In this document: positions 24,091 through 33,235 of the stretch, piece after piece
How positions within the stretch are numbered: position 1 is the first letter of the stretch
Layout of the letters: every line of letters starts with the position of its first letter
NCBI RefSeq assembly: GCF_000710035.2
Contig: NZ_JMJJ01000004.1
Span: 248,001-312,000, forward strand
From: Pantoea ananatis LMG 2665
Lineage (GTDB): Bacteria; Pseudomonadota; Gammaproteobacteria; Enterobacterales; Enterobacteriaceae
DNA: 64,000 nt
Direction of reading: 5' to 3'
Position numbers and translations under genes: made by a program
The notes under the pieces: generated by a model
The model's database searches: none
Told to the model about the DNA's origin: nothing
Seen by the model: the letters and a program-made list of their open reading frames with translations, nothing else

Positions 24091-25407
24091 ATGCCATTAC
24101 TCTATGTGGCGATTGGCGTGGCATTACTGTTACTGCTGATGATTCGCTTTAAACTCAACGGCTTTATCGCACTGATTTTAGTCGCCCTGGCGGTGGGGAT
24201 CATGCAGGGCATGCCGGTCAACAAAGTCATTCTTTCGATTAAAAACGGCGTCGGCGGGACGCTGGGCGGACTGGCGCTGATCATGGGATTTGGTGCCATG
24301 CTCGGTAAATTACTGGCCGACTGTGGTGGTGCACAACGTATCGCCACCACGTTGATCGATAAATTTGGCACAAGGCACATCCAGTGGGCGCTGGTGCTGA
24401 CCGGTTTTATCGTTGGTTTTGCCTTGTTCTACGAAGTGGGCTTTGTGCTGATGCTGCCGCTGGTGTTTAGCGTTGCGGCTTCTGCACGGGTACCGCTGCT
24501 GTTTGTTGGCGTTCCTATGGCGGCGGCGTTGTCTGTCACCCATGGGTTTTTACCGCCTCATCCTGGCCCCACGGCAATAGCGACGCTGTTTAACGCCGAT
24601 ATGGGGAAAACCCTGCTTTTTGGTACCTTACTGGGCATTCCGACCGTTATCCTGGCGGGGCCGGTCTACGCGCGTTTCCTCAAAGGAATTGATAAGCCTA
24701 TCCCTGAAGGGCTCTACAACCCCAAAACCTTTAGTGAAACCGAAATGCCAGGCTTTGGCGTCAGCGTCTGGACATCGCTTGTTCCGGTCATCCTGATGGC
24801 ACTGCGTGCGGTAGCGGAGATGGTGCTGCCCAAGGGACACGCGCTGTTGCCTTATGCCGAGTTCTTTGGCGATCCTGTTATGGCGACGCTAATTGCCGTG
24901 CTGATTGCGATCTTCACCTTTGGTCTGAACCGCGGGCGCAGCATGGAACAGGTGATGGACACGTTAAGCGATTCCATCAAAATTATTGCCATGATGCTGC
25001 TGATTATCGGCGGCGGTGGGGCCTTCAAGCAGGTTCTGGTGGACAGCGGCGTGGATAAATACATTGCCAATATGATGCATGCCACCAATTTGTCGCCGTT
25101 GTTTATGGCCTGGTCTATTGCTGCTGTGCTGCGTATCGCGCTTGGCTCGGCAACCGTGGCGGCGATTACCGCCGGAGGCATTGTCGCGCCGTTAATTGTA
25201 ACCAGCGGTGCCAGTCCTGAATTAATGGTGATAGCCGTGGGGTCGGGCAGTGTGATTTTTTCACACGTTAACGATCCAGGATTCTGGCTGTTTAAAGAGT
25301 ATTTCAACCTGACGATAGGCGAAACCATCCGCTCCTGGTCAGCACTGGAAACGATTATATCAGTGTGTGGTTTAGTGGGATGCTTGCTACTTTCTTACGT
25401 GGTGTAA
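24091..25407 (+). CDS. gntT: High-affinity gluconate permease GntT
   Basis: A 438-residue inner-membrane gluconate:H+ symporter, the same length as E. coli GntT and closely matching it: I-R-F-K-L-N-G-F-I-A-L at the N terminus, G-G-T-L-G-G-L-A-L-I-M-G-F-G-A-M-L-G, H-G-F-L-P-P-H-P-G-P-T-A and G-S-G-S-V-I-F-S-H-V-N-D-P-G-F-W. About twelve to fourteen membrane segments. GGTGGAG precedes the ATG. The upstream GntR boxes imply repression by GntR relieved by gluconate. No gluconate kinase gene is nearby; E. coli gntT is also a single-gene unit. Confidence 0.95.
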   Translation: MPLLYVAIGVALLLLLMIRFKLNGFIALILVALAVGIMQGMPVNKVILSIKNGVGGTLGGLALIMGFGAMLGKLLADCGGAQRIATTLIDKFGTRHIQWALVLTGFIVGFALFYEVGFVLMLPLVFSVAASARVPLLFVGVPMAAALSVTHGFLPPHPGPTAIATLFNADMGKTLLFGTLLGIPTVILAGPVYARFLKGIDKPIPEGLYNPKTFSETEMPGFGVSVWTSLVPVILMALRAVAEMVLPKGHALLPYAEFFGDPVMATLIAVLIAIFTFGLNRGRSMEQVMDTLSDSIKIIAMMLLIIGGGGAFKQVLVDSGVDKYIANMMHATNLSPLFMAWSIAAVLRIALGSATVAAITAGGIVAPLIVTSGASPELMVIAVGSGSVIFSHVNDPGFWLFKEYFNLTIGETIRSWSALETIISVCGLVGCLLLSYVV

Positions 25408-25423
25408 GGGCGCCTGCACGTGA

Positions 25424-25452
25424 CAAAAGGGCCGCGCAAACATGGCGGCCCC
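25424..25452 (-). terminator. Terminator shared by gntT and the small minus-strand gene
   Basis: GGGCCGC (25429-25435) pairs with GCGGCCC (25445-25451). Read on the minus strand, TTTT follows. It lies between the convergent stops. Confidence 0.7.
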
Positions 25453-25457
25453 TGCCG

Positions 25458-25703
25458 TTAATCTGACGCTTCAAAGCCCGCTTTTACCATCTGTTCTCGC
25501 AGTGCGCGGGCGATCTCCCGGTTACCTCCGGTAACCGGATAAATCACGTTATTCACCACATCATCAAGGTAATGCTCCGCAAATTCCTGTCGGGTAAGTT
25601 GCGTGCCGCCTTCATCATTAATGGCGAAAAAACCTTTGATTTGTTCACCGCTGTCTTTTGCCTTCAGGCTGTAGCGGCCCATGCTGGTATTAATGCTACT
25701 CAT
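25458..25703 (-). CDS. Small protein of unknown function
   Basis: An 81-residue soluble protein without signal peptide or membrane segment. It has a beta-rich N-terminal half (G-R-Y-S-L-K-A, then I-K-G-F-F-A-I-N-D-E-G-G) and a helical C-terminal half (A-L-R-E-Q-M-V-K-A). ATG 25703 is chosen over the longer frame to 25739 because GGGAGAGAG lies just upstream. I do not recognise the family. A clear ribosome site and its own terminator support it as a real gene. Confidence 0.7.
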   Translation of the reverse strand: MSSINTSMGRYSLKAKDSGEQIKGFFAINDEGGTQLTRQEFAEHYLDDVVNNVIYPVTGGNREIARALREQMVKAGFEASD

Positions 25704-25959
25704 AAGGTCTCTCTCCCTGCTTTGCATTTTTAGTGTCAAAACCGTCGAGCTGTCCTGTCCGCCTAAATTTTAGCCAGAGATGATTCTTAAAACGAAGCGA
25801 CAGGGGCGACAAAAAGGCCGCTATGCGATGCTTCTCACAGAAAATCACAATTAAAGCTGAATGTTGCTTTCATAGTTGAGAACGCAATAAGCAAAAAGCA
25901 CATCGCTGAATTTTGCCTATACTGTTATGGGAATGTTTTTTAATGGTAAGGGAGAGGAA

Positions 25960-26043
25960 ATGAAAATAATTCTGTGGATTATCGCCATTATTTTTATCGT
26001 GGGACTGTTGACCCTGACAGGGGTATTCAAACTGATTTTCTGA
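25960..26043 (+). CDS. yohP: Small inner-membrane protein YohP
   Basis: A 27-codon gene that falls below usual ORF size limits. The product is one hydrophobic helix (M-K-I-I-L-W at the start, G-V-F-K-L-I-F at the end) and differs from E. coli YohP only by a few conservative changes. A strong AGGGAGAGGA ribosome site lies 5 nt before the ATG. YohP of E. coli is a single-spanning inner-membrane protein used as a model for mRNA-targeted membrane insertion; its physiological role is unknown. The location next to pagP differs from E. coli. Confidence 0.85.
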   Translation: MKIILWIIAIIFIVGLLTLTGVFKLIF

Positions 26044-26533
26044 TTCGACGGGCATCTTGACGGGTGCCCGCAGCCCGGCCAGTGAGCGTTTCTCTTGACA
26101 CCGCGAGCCTGTAAGATTTTCATCCTGCTACCTGCTACCTGCTACCTGGTTAAGCGAGCGCATTTTTACTGGCATTACCCTGATCCTTAATCATTCTTTA
26201 TGTGGTTTACCTGAGGTGGTGTGATGGTAAAAGTCGCTGTTTATCACTGCTCGCCCCGTTCGGCGCCTGTATGAAGGCGCGACGTGATATTGCGTAAGTG
26301 TTGAGTTTGGTTGTGAAAACTACAGAACTTAGTGGAAATGTTGAAAGTTCTTGCTGTTTGGGCTTGGTTCATCTTTTTTGCGCTAAAATTGCTCGTGCTT
26401 TATTACGTCAATGATAATTACATGCTGAATACCCTGAGCATTTTTTTTAAATTTCGGGTCAGGCGGGTCTTCTCGTTGCTGATTTTCAGCATGGAACACT
26501 GCGTTCAATCAATAAGAGACAGGTAATACCGAA
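26044..26533. other. Gap before pagP
   Basis: It holds three and a half tandem copies of a 7-bp unit at 26124-26148 and presumably the pagP promoter. A 64-codon hydrophobic frame at 26332-26526 lacks a ribosome site and is not called. Confidence 0.5.
26124..26148. repeat. 7-bp tandem repeat (3.6 copies)
   Basis: The unit CCTGCTA is repeated three times and then starts a fourth time (CCTG). It is non-coding, between yohP and pagP. It could vary in copy number by slippage. Confidence 0.8.
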
Positions 26534-27106
26534 GTGAACAGGTACCTTTTAACAACGTTATCAGCTCCATTACTGGCGCTGTTTTTTTCTTTTTCCCTCC
26601 AGGCCGCTATGCTCTCCCAAGAGATTAAATCAGGCTGGGATACCTTTACCGGCAACGTCCAGCAAACCTGGCAACAGCCTGATGCAATTGATGTTTATGT
26701 GCCCGCCATCACCTGGCACAACCGCTGGACGTATGATGAAGAGCATATTCACAGATATAACGAACGTCCCTGGGGCGCCGGTGGTGGCGTTTCGCGTTAC
26801 GATGAGAAAGGGAACTGGCACGGCCTTTACCTGATGGCGTTCAAAGATTCTTTCAACAAGTGGGAACCGTTTGGCGGTTACGGCTGGGAGGCCACCTGGC
26901 GACCTTTGCAGGATCAAAATTTTCACTATGGTCTGGGCTATACCGCAGGGGTAACGGCACGGCATAACTGGGGATACTATCCTGTTCCGGCCATATTACC
27001 GTTGGCGTCAATAGGTTATGGTTCGCTGAACTTTCAAATGACTTATATTCCAGGTACTTACAACAACGGTAACGTGTATTTTGCCTGGCTGCGCTGGCAG
27101 TTTTAA
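26534..27106 (+). CDS. pagP: Lipid A palmitoyltransferase PagP
   Basis: A 190-residue outer-membrane beta-barrel enzyme that transfers palmitate from phospholipid to lipid A. Signal peptide of about 25 residues. The catalytic residues are H62 (I-T-W-H), D105 and S106 (F-K-D-S), with the same 43-residue spacing as E. coli H33 and D76/S77. Conserved blocks [17 protein letters not shown] and [15 protein letters not shown] cover the barrel. It starts at GTG with AGGTAAT upstream. PagP is PhoPQ-controlled in E. coli; I could not find a convincing PhoP box here. cspE follows, as in E. coli. Confidence 0.96.
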
Positions 27107-27256
27107 GCTCTGGAGCCAGTGAAAAAGTAACCAAAGGGTAAATAATAGCGATATTTATCACTTTTTCATCAAATCAGGCTGGACAAAACCCTCAGCAATT
27201 GCTGTACTAGATGGCGACACAGTTTAGTGTCCATTTTTCATGTAAAGGTAATATAG

Positions 27257-27466
27257 ATGTCTAAGATTAAAGGTAACGTTAAGTGGTTTAATGAATCTAA
27301 AGGATTCGGTTTCATTACTCCTGAAGATGGCAGCAAAGATGTATTCGTACACTTCTCTGCGATCCAGAGCAATGGCTTCAAAACTCTGGCTGAAGGTCAG
27401 CGTGTAGAGTTTGAAATCACTGACGGCGCAAAAGGCCCATCTGCTGCTAACGTTATCAGTCTGTAA
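27257..27466 (+). CDS. cspE: Cold-shock-family RNA chaperone CspE
   Basis: A 69-residue single cold-shock domain, nearly identical to E. coli CspE. RNP1 (K-G-F-G-F-I) and RNP2 (V-F-V-H-F) nucleic-acid-binding motifs are intact. It binds RNA and single-stranded DNA, acts as a transcription antiterminator and is constitutive in E. coli. The codon use is biased as in highly expressed genes. The 150-nt leader after pagP presumably carries its own promoter. A strong terminator follows. Confidence 0.98.
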   Translation: MSKIKGNVKWFNESKGFGFITPEDGSKDVFVHFSAIQSNGFKTLAEGQRVEFEITDGAKGPSAANVISL

Positions 27467-27484
27467 GTTAACAGTCAGAATTCT

Positions 27485-27512
27485 AAAAACCCGCCTTCTG
27501 GCGGGTTTTTTT
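27485..27512 (+). terminator. cspE terminator
   Basis: AAAACCCGCC and GGCGGGTTTT arms with a short TTCT loop and a T run. Confidence 0.92.
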
Positions 27513-27808
27513 ATGCCGGTACGCGTCACATTTCTGGCTGAAGGATGAAACGGCTTTAAGGCGCAATTGCAGTGCTGCCGCTGCCTCGTCCCCGTATCAT
27601 TTCCTGCACATCACGCCCTCCCGCGCTTTTCGATATCACGCTGGCACACGGCGCCAGACAGGCTACTGCAGCACGATAACCGCCAGTAAACTGCGGCGCG
27701 AGTCACAGATAATCCTTGTAACATAATCATAACAACTCGCAGGGGGAGCATTTTAGCGTGTCTCAGGTTATAACTGACTCTCCGCATAACAGATAAAGAG
27801 GTGCCAGG
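27513..27808. other. Gap where crcB stands in E. coli
   Basis: No gene or gene remnant is recognisable. E. coli carries crcB (fluc) between cspE and ybeM. Bases near 27714-27760 may hold the promoter of the GNAT gene. Confidence 0.55.
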
Positions 27809-28240
27809 ATGGATATTCGTCCGGCTCAGGCGAAGGACAGCTTCGTACTGAGCGCGTTGTTAAGTGAACTCGGTTATGGCGGTACAGAGCATTTTATTGA
27901 ACAACGTCTGGCCCAGCTTATGACGGACCCCAATGAAAAGCTGCTGATCGCAGAACAGGGTAATCATGTACTGGGATTCCTTTCCCTGCATTTTATCCCT
28001 CAGTTGGCGCTGGCAGGGGATTTTGCCCGTATCAGCTATTTTTGCATCGCGGACGGTGAGCGCAGCAAAGGTGTGGGCCAGAAACTGCTCCAGCATGCAG
28101 AAGCCCTGGCAGCGCAGCACGGCTGCGACCGCATGGAAGTTCACTGTCATGCTTCACGTCTTAAAGCTAACCAGTTTTATGGCCGTGAAGGCTATGTTGA
28201 ATCACCACGCTACCATGTGAAAGCCCTTCAGCCTTTGTAA
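27809..28240 (+). CDS. GNAT-family N-acetyltransferase
   Basis: A 143-residue GNAT domain. The N terminus reads I-R-P-A-Q-A-K-D as is usual for the fold. The acetyl-CoA motif A pattern is I-S-Y-F-C-I-A-D-G-E-R-S-K-G-V-G-Q-K-L-L, close to R/Q-x-x-G-x-G/A. The C terminus has the N-Q-F-Y-G-R-E-G-Y motif B. The acetyl acceptor is unknown. AAAGAGG precedes the ATG. It occupies the place of crcB and is followed 63 nt later by the ybeM homolog; the two may share a transcript. Confidence 0.86.
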   Translation: MDIRPAQAKDSFVLSALLSELGYGGTEHFIEQRLAQLMTDPNEKLLIAEQGNHVLGFLSLHFIPQLALAGDFARISYFCIADGERSKGVGQKLLQHAEALAAQHGCDRMEVHCHASRLKANQFYGREGYVESPRYHVKALQPL

Positions 28241-28303
28241 GAGCATTGAAAGGTTACCAAAGGGCCTGTATCACGGCAGTACTGCTTTCAGGGAGAACCC
28301 ACG

Positions 28304-29101
28304 ATGAAAGTCGCATTAGGGCAATTTGCGGTTCAGCGTGACTGGCAGGAAAACGCCCTAACCTGCCTGGACATGATGGACCAGGCCAGCCGTGCCGGGG
28401 CCGATCTGCTGGTTCTGCCAGAAGCGGTGCTGGCCACTGATATCACTAATCCCGATTTCATACTGGAAGCCGCTCAGTCGCCTGACGGGCCGTTTCTGTC
28501 GCAACTGCTTAGCGCCAGCAAAGGCCATGGGCTGACTACCGTGCTGGGAATGCATATGCCGGGCAGTGAGCGCAAAGTGTTTAACGTGCTGGTGGTCATT
28601 CGCGATGGCAAGATCGTGGCAGAATACCGCAAGCTGCATCTGTACGATGCGTTCGCGATGCAGGAATCAAAGCGGGTTGAAGCCGGACAAGAGATTCCGC
28701 CGCTGGTGGACGTTGCGGGCATGAAAGTCGGGCTGATGACCTGCTACGATGTGCGTTTTCCCGAGCTGTCGCGGCGTCTGGCGCTGGAGGGGGCCGAGGT
28801 GTTGGTCTTACCCTCCGCATGGGTCAAAGGGCCGCTAAAAGAGATGCATTGGGATTTACTTACCCGCACGCGCGCGCTGGAAAATACCTGTTATGTGGTG
28901 GCTGTAGGCGAGTGCGGTATGCGTAATATTGGCAATAGCATGGTGGTCGATCCCCTTGGCGTACCGATAAGCCGGGCGGCCGAGTCCCGGGCACTTATTT
29001 TTGCCGAGCTCGATCCACAAAGAATCGCAACAGCGCGCGCAATGCTGCCGGTGCTGGATAACCGCCGTTTTAGCCGGCCCGAACTGGATGGAACGCGCTA
29101 A
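28304..29101 (+). CDS. ybeM: Deaminated glutathione amidase (YbeM, nitrilase family)
   Basis: A 265-residue carbon-nitrogen hydrolase with the complete catalytic triad E40 (L-P-E-A), K110 (Y-R-K-L-H-L-Y-D-A-F) and C147 (M-T-C-Y-D-V-R-F-P-E). The K-L-H-L-Y-D-A-F context is typical of the NIT1 branch, which repairs deaminated glutathione made as a side product of transaminases. E. coli ybeM is often interrupted, whereas this copy is full length. The neighbours cspE upstream and tatE downstream confirm orthology. GGGAGAA precedes the ATG. Confidence 0.92.
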   Translation: MKVALGQFAVQRDWQENALTCLDMMDQASRAGADLLVLPEAVLATDITNPDFILEAAQSPDGPFLSQLLSASKGHGLTTVLGMHMPGSERKVFNVLVVIRDGKIVAEYRKLHLYDAFAMQESKRVEAGQEIPPLVDVAGMKVGLMTCYDVRFPELSRRLALEGAEVLVLPSAWVKGPLKEMHWDLLTRTRALENTCYVVAVGECGMRNIGNSMVVDPLGVPISRAAESRALIFAELDPQRIATARAMLPVLDNRRFSRPELDGTR

Positions 29102-29251
29102 CCGGGGGCAGGGATCATCGCTACCCGATTGGGCCTGAAACCTGACGGCGCCGCTGCGCGATCTTAATCTGTTACAGATTACGCTTGAGGTTAGCGCTAA
29201 ACTGCGCCTAAATAAGCGTTACCGTTATTCGCCAGATTATAAAGGTTATAT

Positions 29252-29455
29252 ATGGAAGGTATCAGTATTGCCAAGCTGCTGATTATCGGTGCGCTTATCG
29301 TACTGCTTTTCGGCACCAACAAGTTACGTTCTCTGGGTGGCGATCTGGGCTCCGCAATCAAAGGCTTTAAAAAGGCCATGAAAGACGAAGACACCAGTGC
29401 AGCGCGCACCACGGCAGAAGAAACCCCTGCGGAACGCGTTTCTCATAAAGACTAA
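29252..29455 (+). CDS. tatE: Twin-arginine translocase subunit TatE
   Basis: A 67-residue TatA-family protein, the size of E. coli TatE. One N-terminal membrane helix ([14 protein letters not shown]) is followed by the conserved [14 protein letters not shown] hinge and amphipathic helix (A-I-K-G-F-K-K-A-M), then a charged tail ending S-H-K-D. It forms part of the Tat pore that exports folded proteins. Location between ybeM and lipA is as in E. coli, which separates it from tatA of the tatABC operon. Confidence 0.96.
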   Translation: MEGISIAKLLIIGALIVLLFGTNKLRSLGGDLGSAIKGFKKAMKDEDTSAARTTAEETPAERVSHKD

Positions 29456-29503
29456 CGCGGCGTCAGTTTTAGAAAAGTGTTAATTTTTATTTCTGACAGC
29501 CAT

Positions 29504-29536
29504 AAAAAAACCAGATTGCGGGCAATCTGGTTTTTT
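29504..29536. terminator. Bidirectional terminator between tatE and lipA
   Basis: A-rich and T-rich tails flank the stem CCAGATTGC/GCAATCTGG with a GG loop. It serves both convergent genes. Confidence 0.93.
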
Positions 29537-29565
29537 GTTTTTTAAGGCAGCCAGCAGGCGAACGG

Positions 29566-30531
29566 TTATTTCACTTCCAGGCCTTTTGCCTGCATGTCGG
29601 CATGGTAAGACGAGCGGACAAAAGGGCCGCAGGCAGCATGGGTAAAGCCCATCGCCAGTGCCTCTTCTTTCATTTCATCAAATTCCGCCGGGCTGACATA
29701 GCGCTGAACAGGCAAATGGTGGCGGCTGGGCTGCAGATACTGACCCAGAGTTAACATTGTCACGCCATGACGACGCAGGTCACGCATGACCTCGACGATT
29801 TCAGCGTTAGTTTCTCCCAGGCCTACCATTAAACCGGATTTTGTCGGTACCTCGGGATGGGCTTCTTTAAAGCGTTCCAGCAGCTTCAGCGACCATTCAT
29901 AGTTTGCACCCGGCCGCACCTGGCGATACACGCGTGGCACGTTCTCAAGGTTGTGGTTAAACACATCCGGCGGTGTGGCAGTCAGAATTTCAAGCGCACG
30001 ATCCATGCGGCCACGGAAGTCAGGCACCAGCGTTTCAATTTTGATGCTGGGGCTTTTTTCCCGGATAGCCGTAATACAGTCGGCAAAATGCTGAGCGCCG
30101 CCGTCACGTAAATCGTCGCGATCCACCGAGGTAATAACCACATAACGCAGTGCCATGTCGGCGATGGTCTGGGCGAGTTTACCCGGTTCGTTTGCATCGG
30201 GTGCGTTAGGACGACCGTGGGCCACGTCGCAGAACGGGCAACGGCGGGTACAGATCGCGCCCAGGATCATAAAGGTCGCCGTGCCGTGATTAAAACATTC
30301 AGCAAGGTTAGGGCAGGAGGCTTCTTCACAAACGGAGTGGAGCCCGTTTTTACGCATTGCGGCTTTGATGCCCTGAATACGACTGGAGTCCGCCGGCAGT
30401 TTGATTTTCATCCACTCCGGCTTGCGTAGAATCTCTTGCCGGTCGACGGCCACGGTTTTCACCGGGATCAGCGCCATTTTGTCTGCGTCACGATATTTGA
30501 CGCCGCGTTCCATCTGAATTGGTTTACTCAT
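29566..30531 (-). CDS. lipA: Lipoyl synthase LipA
   Basis: A 321-residue radical-SAM enzyme, the same length as E. coli LipA. The auxiliary iron-sulfur cluster ligands C68, C73 and C79, the SAM-cluster ligands C94, C98 and C101, and the C-terminal R-S-S-Y serine ligand are all present. It inserts two sulfurs into octanoyl groups bound to E2 and H proteins. It lies after lipB on the same strand with a 174-nt gap, room for a separate promoter. Convergent with tatE. Confidence 0.98.
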   Translation of the reverse strand: MSKPIQMERGVKYRDADKMALIPVKTVAVDRQEILRKPEWMKIKLPADSSRIQGIKAAMRKNGLHSVCEEASCPNLAECFNHGTATFMILGAICTRRCPFCDVAHGRPNAPDANEPGKLAQTIADMALRYVVITSVDRDDLRDGGAQHFADCITAIREKSPSIKIETLVPDFRGRMDRALEILTATPPDVFNHNLENVPRVYRQVRPGANYEWSLKLLERFKEAHPEVPTKSGLMVGLGETNAEIVEVMRDLRRHGVTMLTLGQYLQPSRHHLPVQRYVSPAEFDEMKEEALAMGFTHAACGPFVRSSYHADMQAKGLEVK

Positions 30532-30705
30532 AAATCAGCAGGTTCCGGTCGGATTGCGATTTGAAAGCTGTCTCACTCAATCAGAGAAGGCGGCTTTCAA
30601 CTTTATTTGAAAAAAGTGCAAAAATTATATCATCTCAACGGCCAGGAAGCAGCCAAAGACACCACCGATAAGTTACATATTTGTAAATACGCATTCACCG
30701 TTAAC

Positions 30706-31359
30706 TCAGCGTGGGTTTTCAACCTGATGCCATTCAACCTGCTGATAACCCAACTGGCGGGCAAAGGTTTCGGCCAGCAACGGCTGAACATCGGCTAACG
30801 TGACTTCAGGCCGGAAGTGTTGCAGCTGCGTCATGTGCATTCCGGCATAGCCGCACGGGTTAATCCGTAAAAATGGCGACAGGTCCATCGCCACATTTAA
30901 TGCCAGCCCGTGAAACGAGCAGCCCTTACGAATGCGCAGCCCCAGCGAGCAAATTTTTTCATCCCCAACATAGACGCCTGGCGCATCGGGTCGGGCCCGC
31001 GCCGCCACGCCAAAGCGGTCCAGTACGGCAATGACCGTTTCTTCTAAGGCGGTCACCAGCTGACGCACGCCGGTTTTACGGCGTTTCACATCAATCAGAA
31101 CATACATGATCTGTTGTCCTGGCCCGTGATAGGTCACCTGTCCCCCACGATCGCTTTGTACCACAGGAATATCGCCGGGCATCAGCAGGTGCTCGGCTTT
31201 TCCCGCCTGGCCCTGTGTAAAGACCGGATAATGTTCCACCAGCCAGACTTCATCCCGGCTTTCGCTATCGCGCTGATCGGTATAGTGGTGCATGGCGTCT
31301 GAGGTCGATTGCCAGTCACATAACCCAAACTGGCGAATAAGAAGCGTGTCTGCAGACAA
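30706..31359 (-). CDS. lipB: Octanoyl-ACP:protein octanoyltransferase LipB
   Basis: A 217-residue lipoate-pathway transferase that moves octanoyl from acyl carrier protein to the lipoyl domain before LipA acts. The family block [12 protein letters not shown] is at 71-82, and catalytic K135 and C169 (N-P-C-G-Y) sit at the same numbers as in E. coli. Translation starts at TTG (31359); E. coli lipB is also reported to use TTG. ybeD lies 168 nt upstream and lipA downstream. Confidence 0.97.
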   Translation of the reverse strand: MSADTLLIRQFGLCDWQSTSDAMHHYTDQRDSESRDEVWLVEHYPVFTQGQAGKAEHLLMPGDIPVVQSDRGGQVTYHGPGQQIMYVLIDVKRRKTGVRQLVTALEETVIAVLDRFGVAARARPDAPGVYVGDEKICSLGLRIRKGCSFHGLALNVAMDLSPFLRINPCGYAGMHMTQLQHFRPEVTLADVQPLLAETFARQLGYQQVEWHQVENPR

Positions 31360-31527
31360 AACGAGTATCCGTTAAAGAGGGGAGACGCTGAGTATAACGC
31401 TGGCGGTGATGAAGTTAAACGCCTTCGGGATGAGAGAATGAGTACAGAGCGGCTGGGTCGGTAAGGCAGAAAATACGGGTCAGCGCGTTATCTGCGCAGC
31501 CTGACCCGCTGACCGGTGTTGACAGCG

Positions 31528-31791
31528 TTACAGCACCATCCGCACGATTTCAATTTTGCCCAGCTCTTCGTACAGGGTTTCGACCTGCTCGATGTGGGTG
31601 GCATTGATCGTGACGTTTACCGAGTGATAGTTACCTTTGCTGCTGGGTTTCACTTCTGGGCTGTAATCGCCGGGTGCATGGCGTTGCACGACCTCAAGCA
31701 CCAAATCAACCAGCTCCGGCTGTGCCAGCCCCATTACTTTGTAGGTAAATGGGGTAGGGAATTCGAGCAGTTCATTCAGTTTGGTTTTCAT
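31528..31791 (-). CDS. ybeD: YbeD (DUF493) protein
   Basis: An 87-residue protein with an ACT-like alpha-beta fold, nearly the same as E. coli YbeD ([18 protein letters not shown], then A-P-G-D-Y and [13 protein letters not shown]). The function is unknown; the fold resembles allosteric regulatory domains. ATG 31791 is used because it fits the E. coli start. It sits between dacA and lipB, as in E. coli. The dacA terminator lies just upstream, so it is probably transcribed from a promoter in that short gap or by read-through. Confidence 0.95.
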   Translation of the reverse strand: MKTKLNELLEFPTPFTYKVMGLAQPELVDLVLEVVQRHAPGDYSPEVKPSSKGNYHSVNVTINATHIEQVETLYEELGKIEIVRMVL

Positions 31792-31807
31792 AATCACTCC
31801 GGTACAT

Positions 31808-31836
31808 AAAAAACAGGCTCCCGCCGAAGCGGGAGC
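31808..31836 (-). terminator. dacA terminator
   Basis: Read on the minus strand: GCTCCCGC, TTCG tetraloop, GCGGGAGC, then CTG and six T. It lies in the dacA-ybeD gap. Confidence 0.85.
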
Positions 31837-31891
31837 ATCATATTAACCTGTAATGGGGGCAGAGTGGCGGTTTTTCAACCGCCATGCACCA

Positions 31892-33103
31892 TTAACCGAA
31901 CCAGTGGTGGAACATCAGTTTGATATAGTCAACGATACGACTGAAGAAGCCGCCTTCAGAGACTTCATTTAACACCACCAGAGGACGCTGATCGATAGTT
32001 TTGCCATCGAGCTGGAAATTGATACTGCCAACCACTTGGTTTTTCTTCAGTGGCGCATGCAGCTCGGTATTGGTGAGGACATAGCTGGCTTTCAGATCTT
32101 TCATCCGGCCGCGTGGAATGGTCAGATAAGCATCTTTTTCAACGCCCAGTTGGACGCGATCGCTGTTACCAAACCACACGGGCTCAGAGGCAAACTCTTT
32201 CCCGGCTTTCAGCGGTGCGACGGTTTCAAAGAAGCGGAAACCCCAGGTCAGCAGCTTTTTACTTTCCGTTTCGCGGCCTTTGAAGGTATGACCGCCCATC
32301 ACGGCAGAGATCAAACGCATCTGTCCTTCTGTCGCAGAGGCCACCAGGTTATAGCCTGCTGACGCGGTGTGACCGGTTTTGATGCCGTCAACGGTCAGGC
32401 TGGTATCCCATAACAGACCATTGCGATTCATCTGACGAATATTGTTAAAGGTGAACTCTTTCTCTTTATAAACCGCGTACTCTTCAGGAACATCACGGAT
32501 AAGCGCCTGGCCAATCAGCGCCATGTCGCGTGCTGAGCTGTATTGACCTTCCGCATCCAGGCCATGAACGGTCTGGAAATGCGTGTTTTGCAGACCCAGC
32601 GCTTTCACGTAGTTGTTCATCAGGCCAACAAAGGCATCCTGGCTGCCGGCGACATAATCGGCCATCGCCACACAGGCATCATTACCGGACTGCAGAACGA
32701 TACCGCGCGTTAACTGGGAAACCGGAACGCGGTCGCCAGGCTTCAGGAACATTAAGGATGAACCTTTGAATACCGGATTACCGGTCGCCCACGCATCCTG
32801 CCCCACGGTAACGATATCGTCCTGGTGGATTTTTCCTGCTTTAACTGCCTGACCGATGACGTAGCTGGTCATCATCTTCGTCAGGCTCGCCGGGTCGCGG
32901 CGTGCGTCCGCGTTTTTCTCAGCCAGCACTTTGCCTGAATTGTAGTCGATGAGGACATAAGCTTCGGCATCAATGTCCGGTACGCCGGGAATCATGGTCT
33001 TGAGATTAACATCATCAGCGATGGCAGCATGGCTGAGGGAGAAGGCGATCAGTGATCCCACTGTCAGGCGTTTTAACAAACGAGAAGGTTTCAGCGTGTT
33101 CAT
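31892..33103 (-). CDS. dacA: D-alanyl-D-alanine carboxypeptidase DacA (PBP5)
   Basis: A 403-residue penicillin-binding protein, the same length as E. coli PBP5. Signal peptide of 29 residues (ending AIA). Active-site S73-x-x-K76 (mature S44), S-G-N and K-T-G (I-K-T-G-H-T) motifs are intact. The C-terminal amphipathic helix ([11 protein letters not shown]) anchors it to the periplasmic face of the inner membrane. It trims the terminal D-Ala from peptidoglycan stem peptides. ATG 33103 gives the E. coli length; the longer frame to 33148 adds residues ahead of the signal peptide. Confidence 0.98.
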   Translation of the reverse strand: MNTLKPSRLLKRLTVGSLIAFSLSHAAIADDVNLKTMIPGVPDIDAEAYVLIDYNSGKVLAEKNADARRDPASLTKMMTSYVIGQAVKAGKIHQDDIVTVGQDAWATGNPVFKGSSLMFLKPGDRVPVSQLTRGIVLQSGNDACVAMADYVAGSQDAFVGLMNNYVKALGLQNTHFQTVHGLDAEGQYSSARDMALIGQALIRDVPEEYAVYKEKEFTFNNIRQMNRNGLLWDTSLTVDGIKTGHTASAGYNLVASATEGQMRLISAVMGGHTFKGRETESKKLLTWGFRFFETVAPLKAGKEFASEPVWFGNSDRVQLGVEKDAYLTIPRGRMKDLKASYVLTNTELHAPLKKNQVVGSINFQLDGKTIDQRPLVVLNEVSEGGFFSRIVDYIKLMFHHWFG

Positions 33104-33203
33104 GTGTGGGACGACAACATCCATGGGTTTAAGGTTTAAAAAAGTCACTCATCATAACAAATGCCTGATTTTCAGACATCCGGCTTAGTGAATGAGTTGT
33201 TAG

Positions 33204-33231
33204 CAGAGGTTACCTGTCACGGTAACCTCTG
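33204..33231 (-). repeat. 11-bp hairpin between rlpA and dacA
   Basis: Perfect arms CAGAGGTTACC and GGTAACCTCTG with a 6-nt loop, 5 nt after the rlpA stop. There is no T tract. It may be an attenuator or a 3'-end stabiliser that separates rlpA from dacA. Confidence 0.6.
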
Positions 33232-33235
33232 TCGA

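Noticed and set aside
26200..26290. PhoP box before pagP
   Set aside because: A GGTTTA half-site is present but the second half matches only 3 of 6 bases.
26332..26526. 64-codon hydrophobic frame upstream of pagP
   Set aside because: No ribosome site and it is AT-rich leader sequence; hydrophobicity follows from composition.
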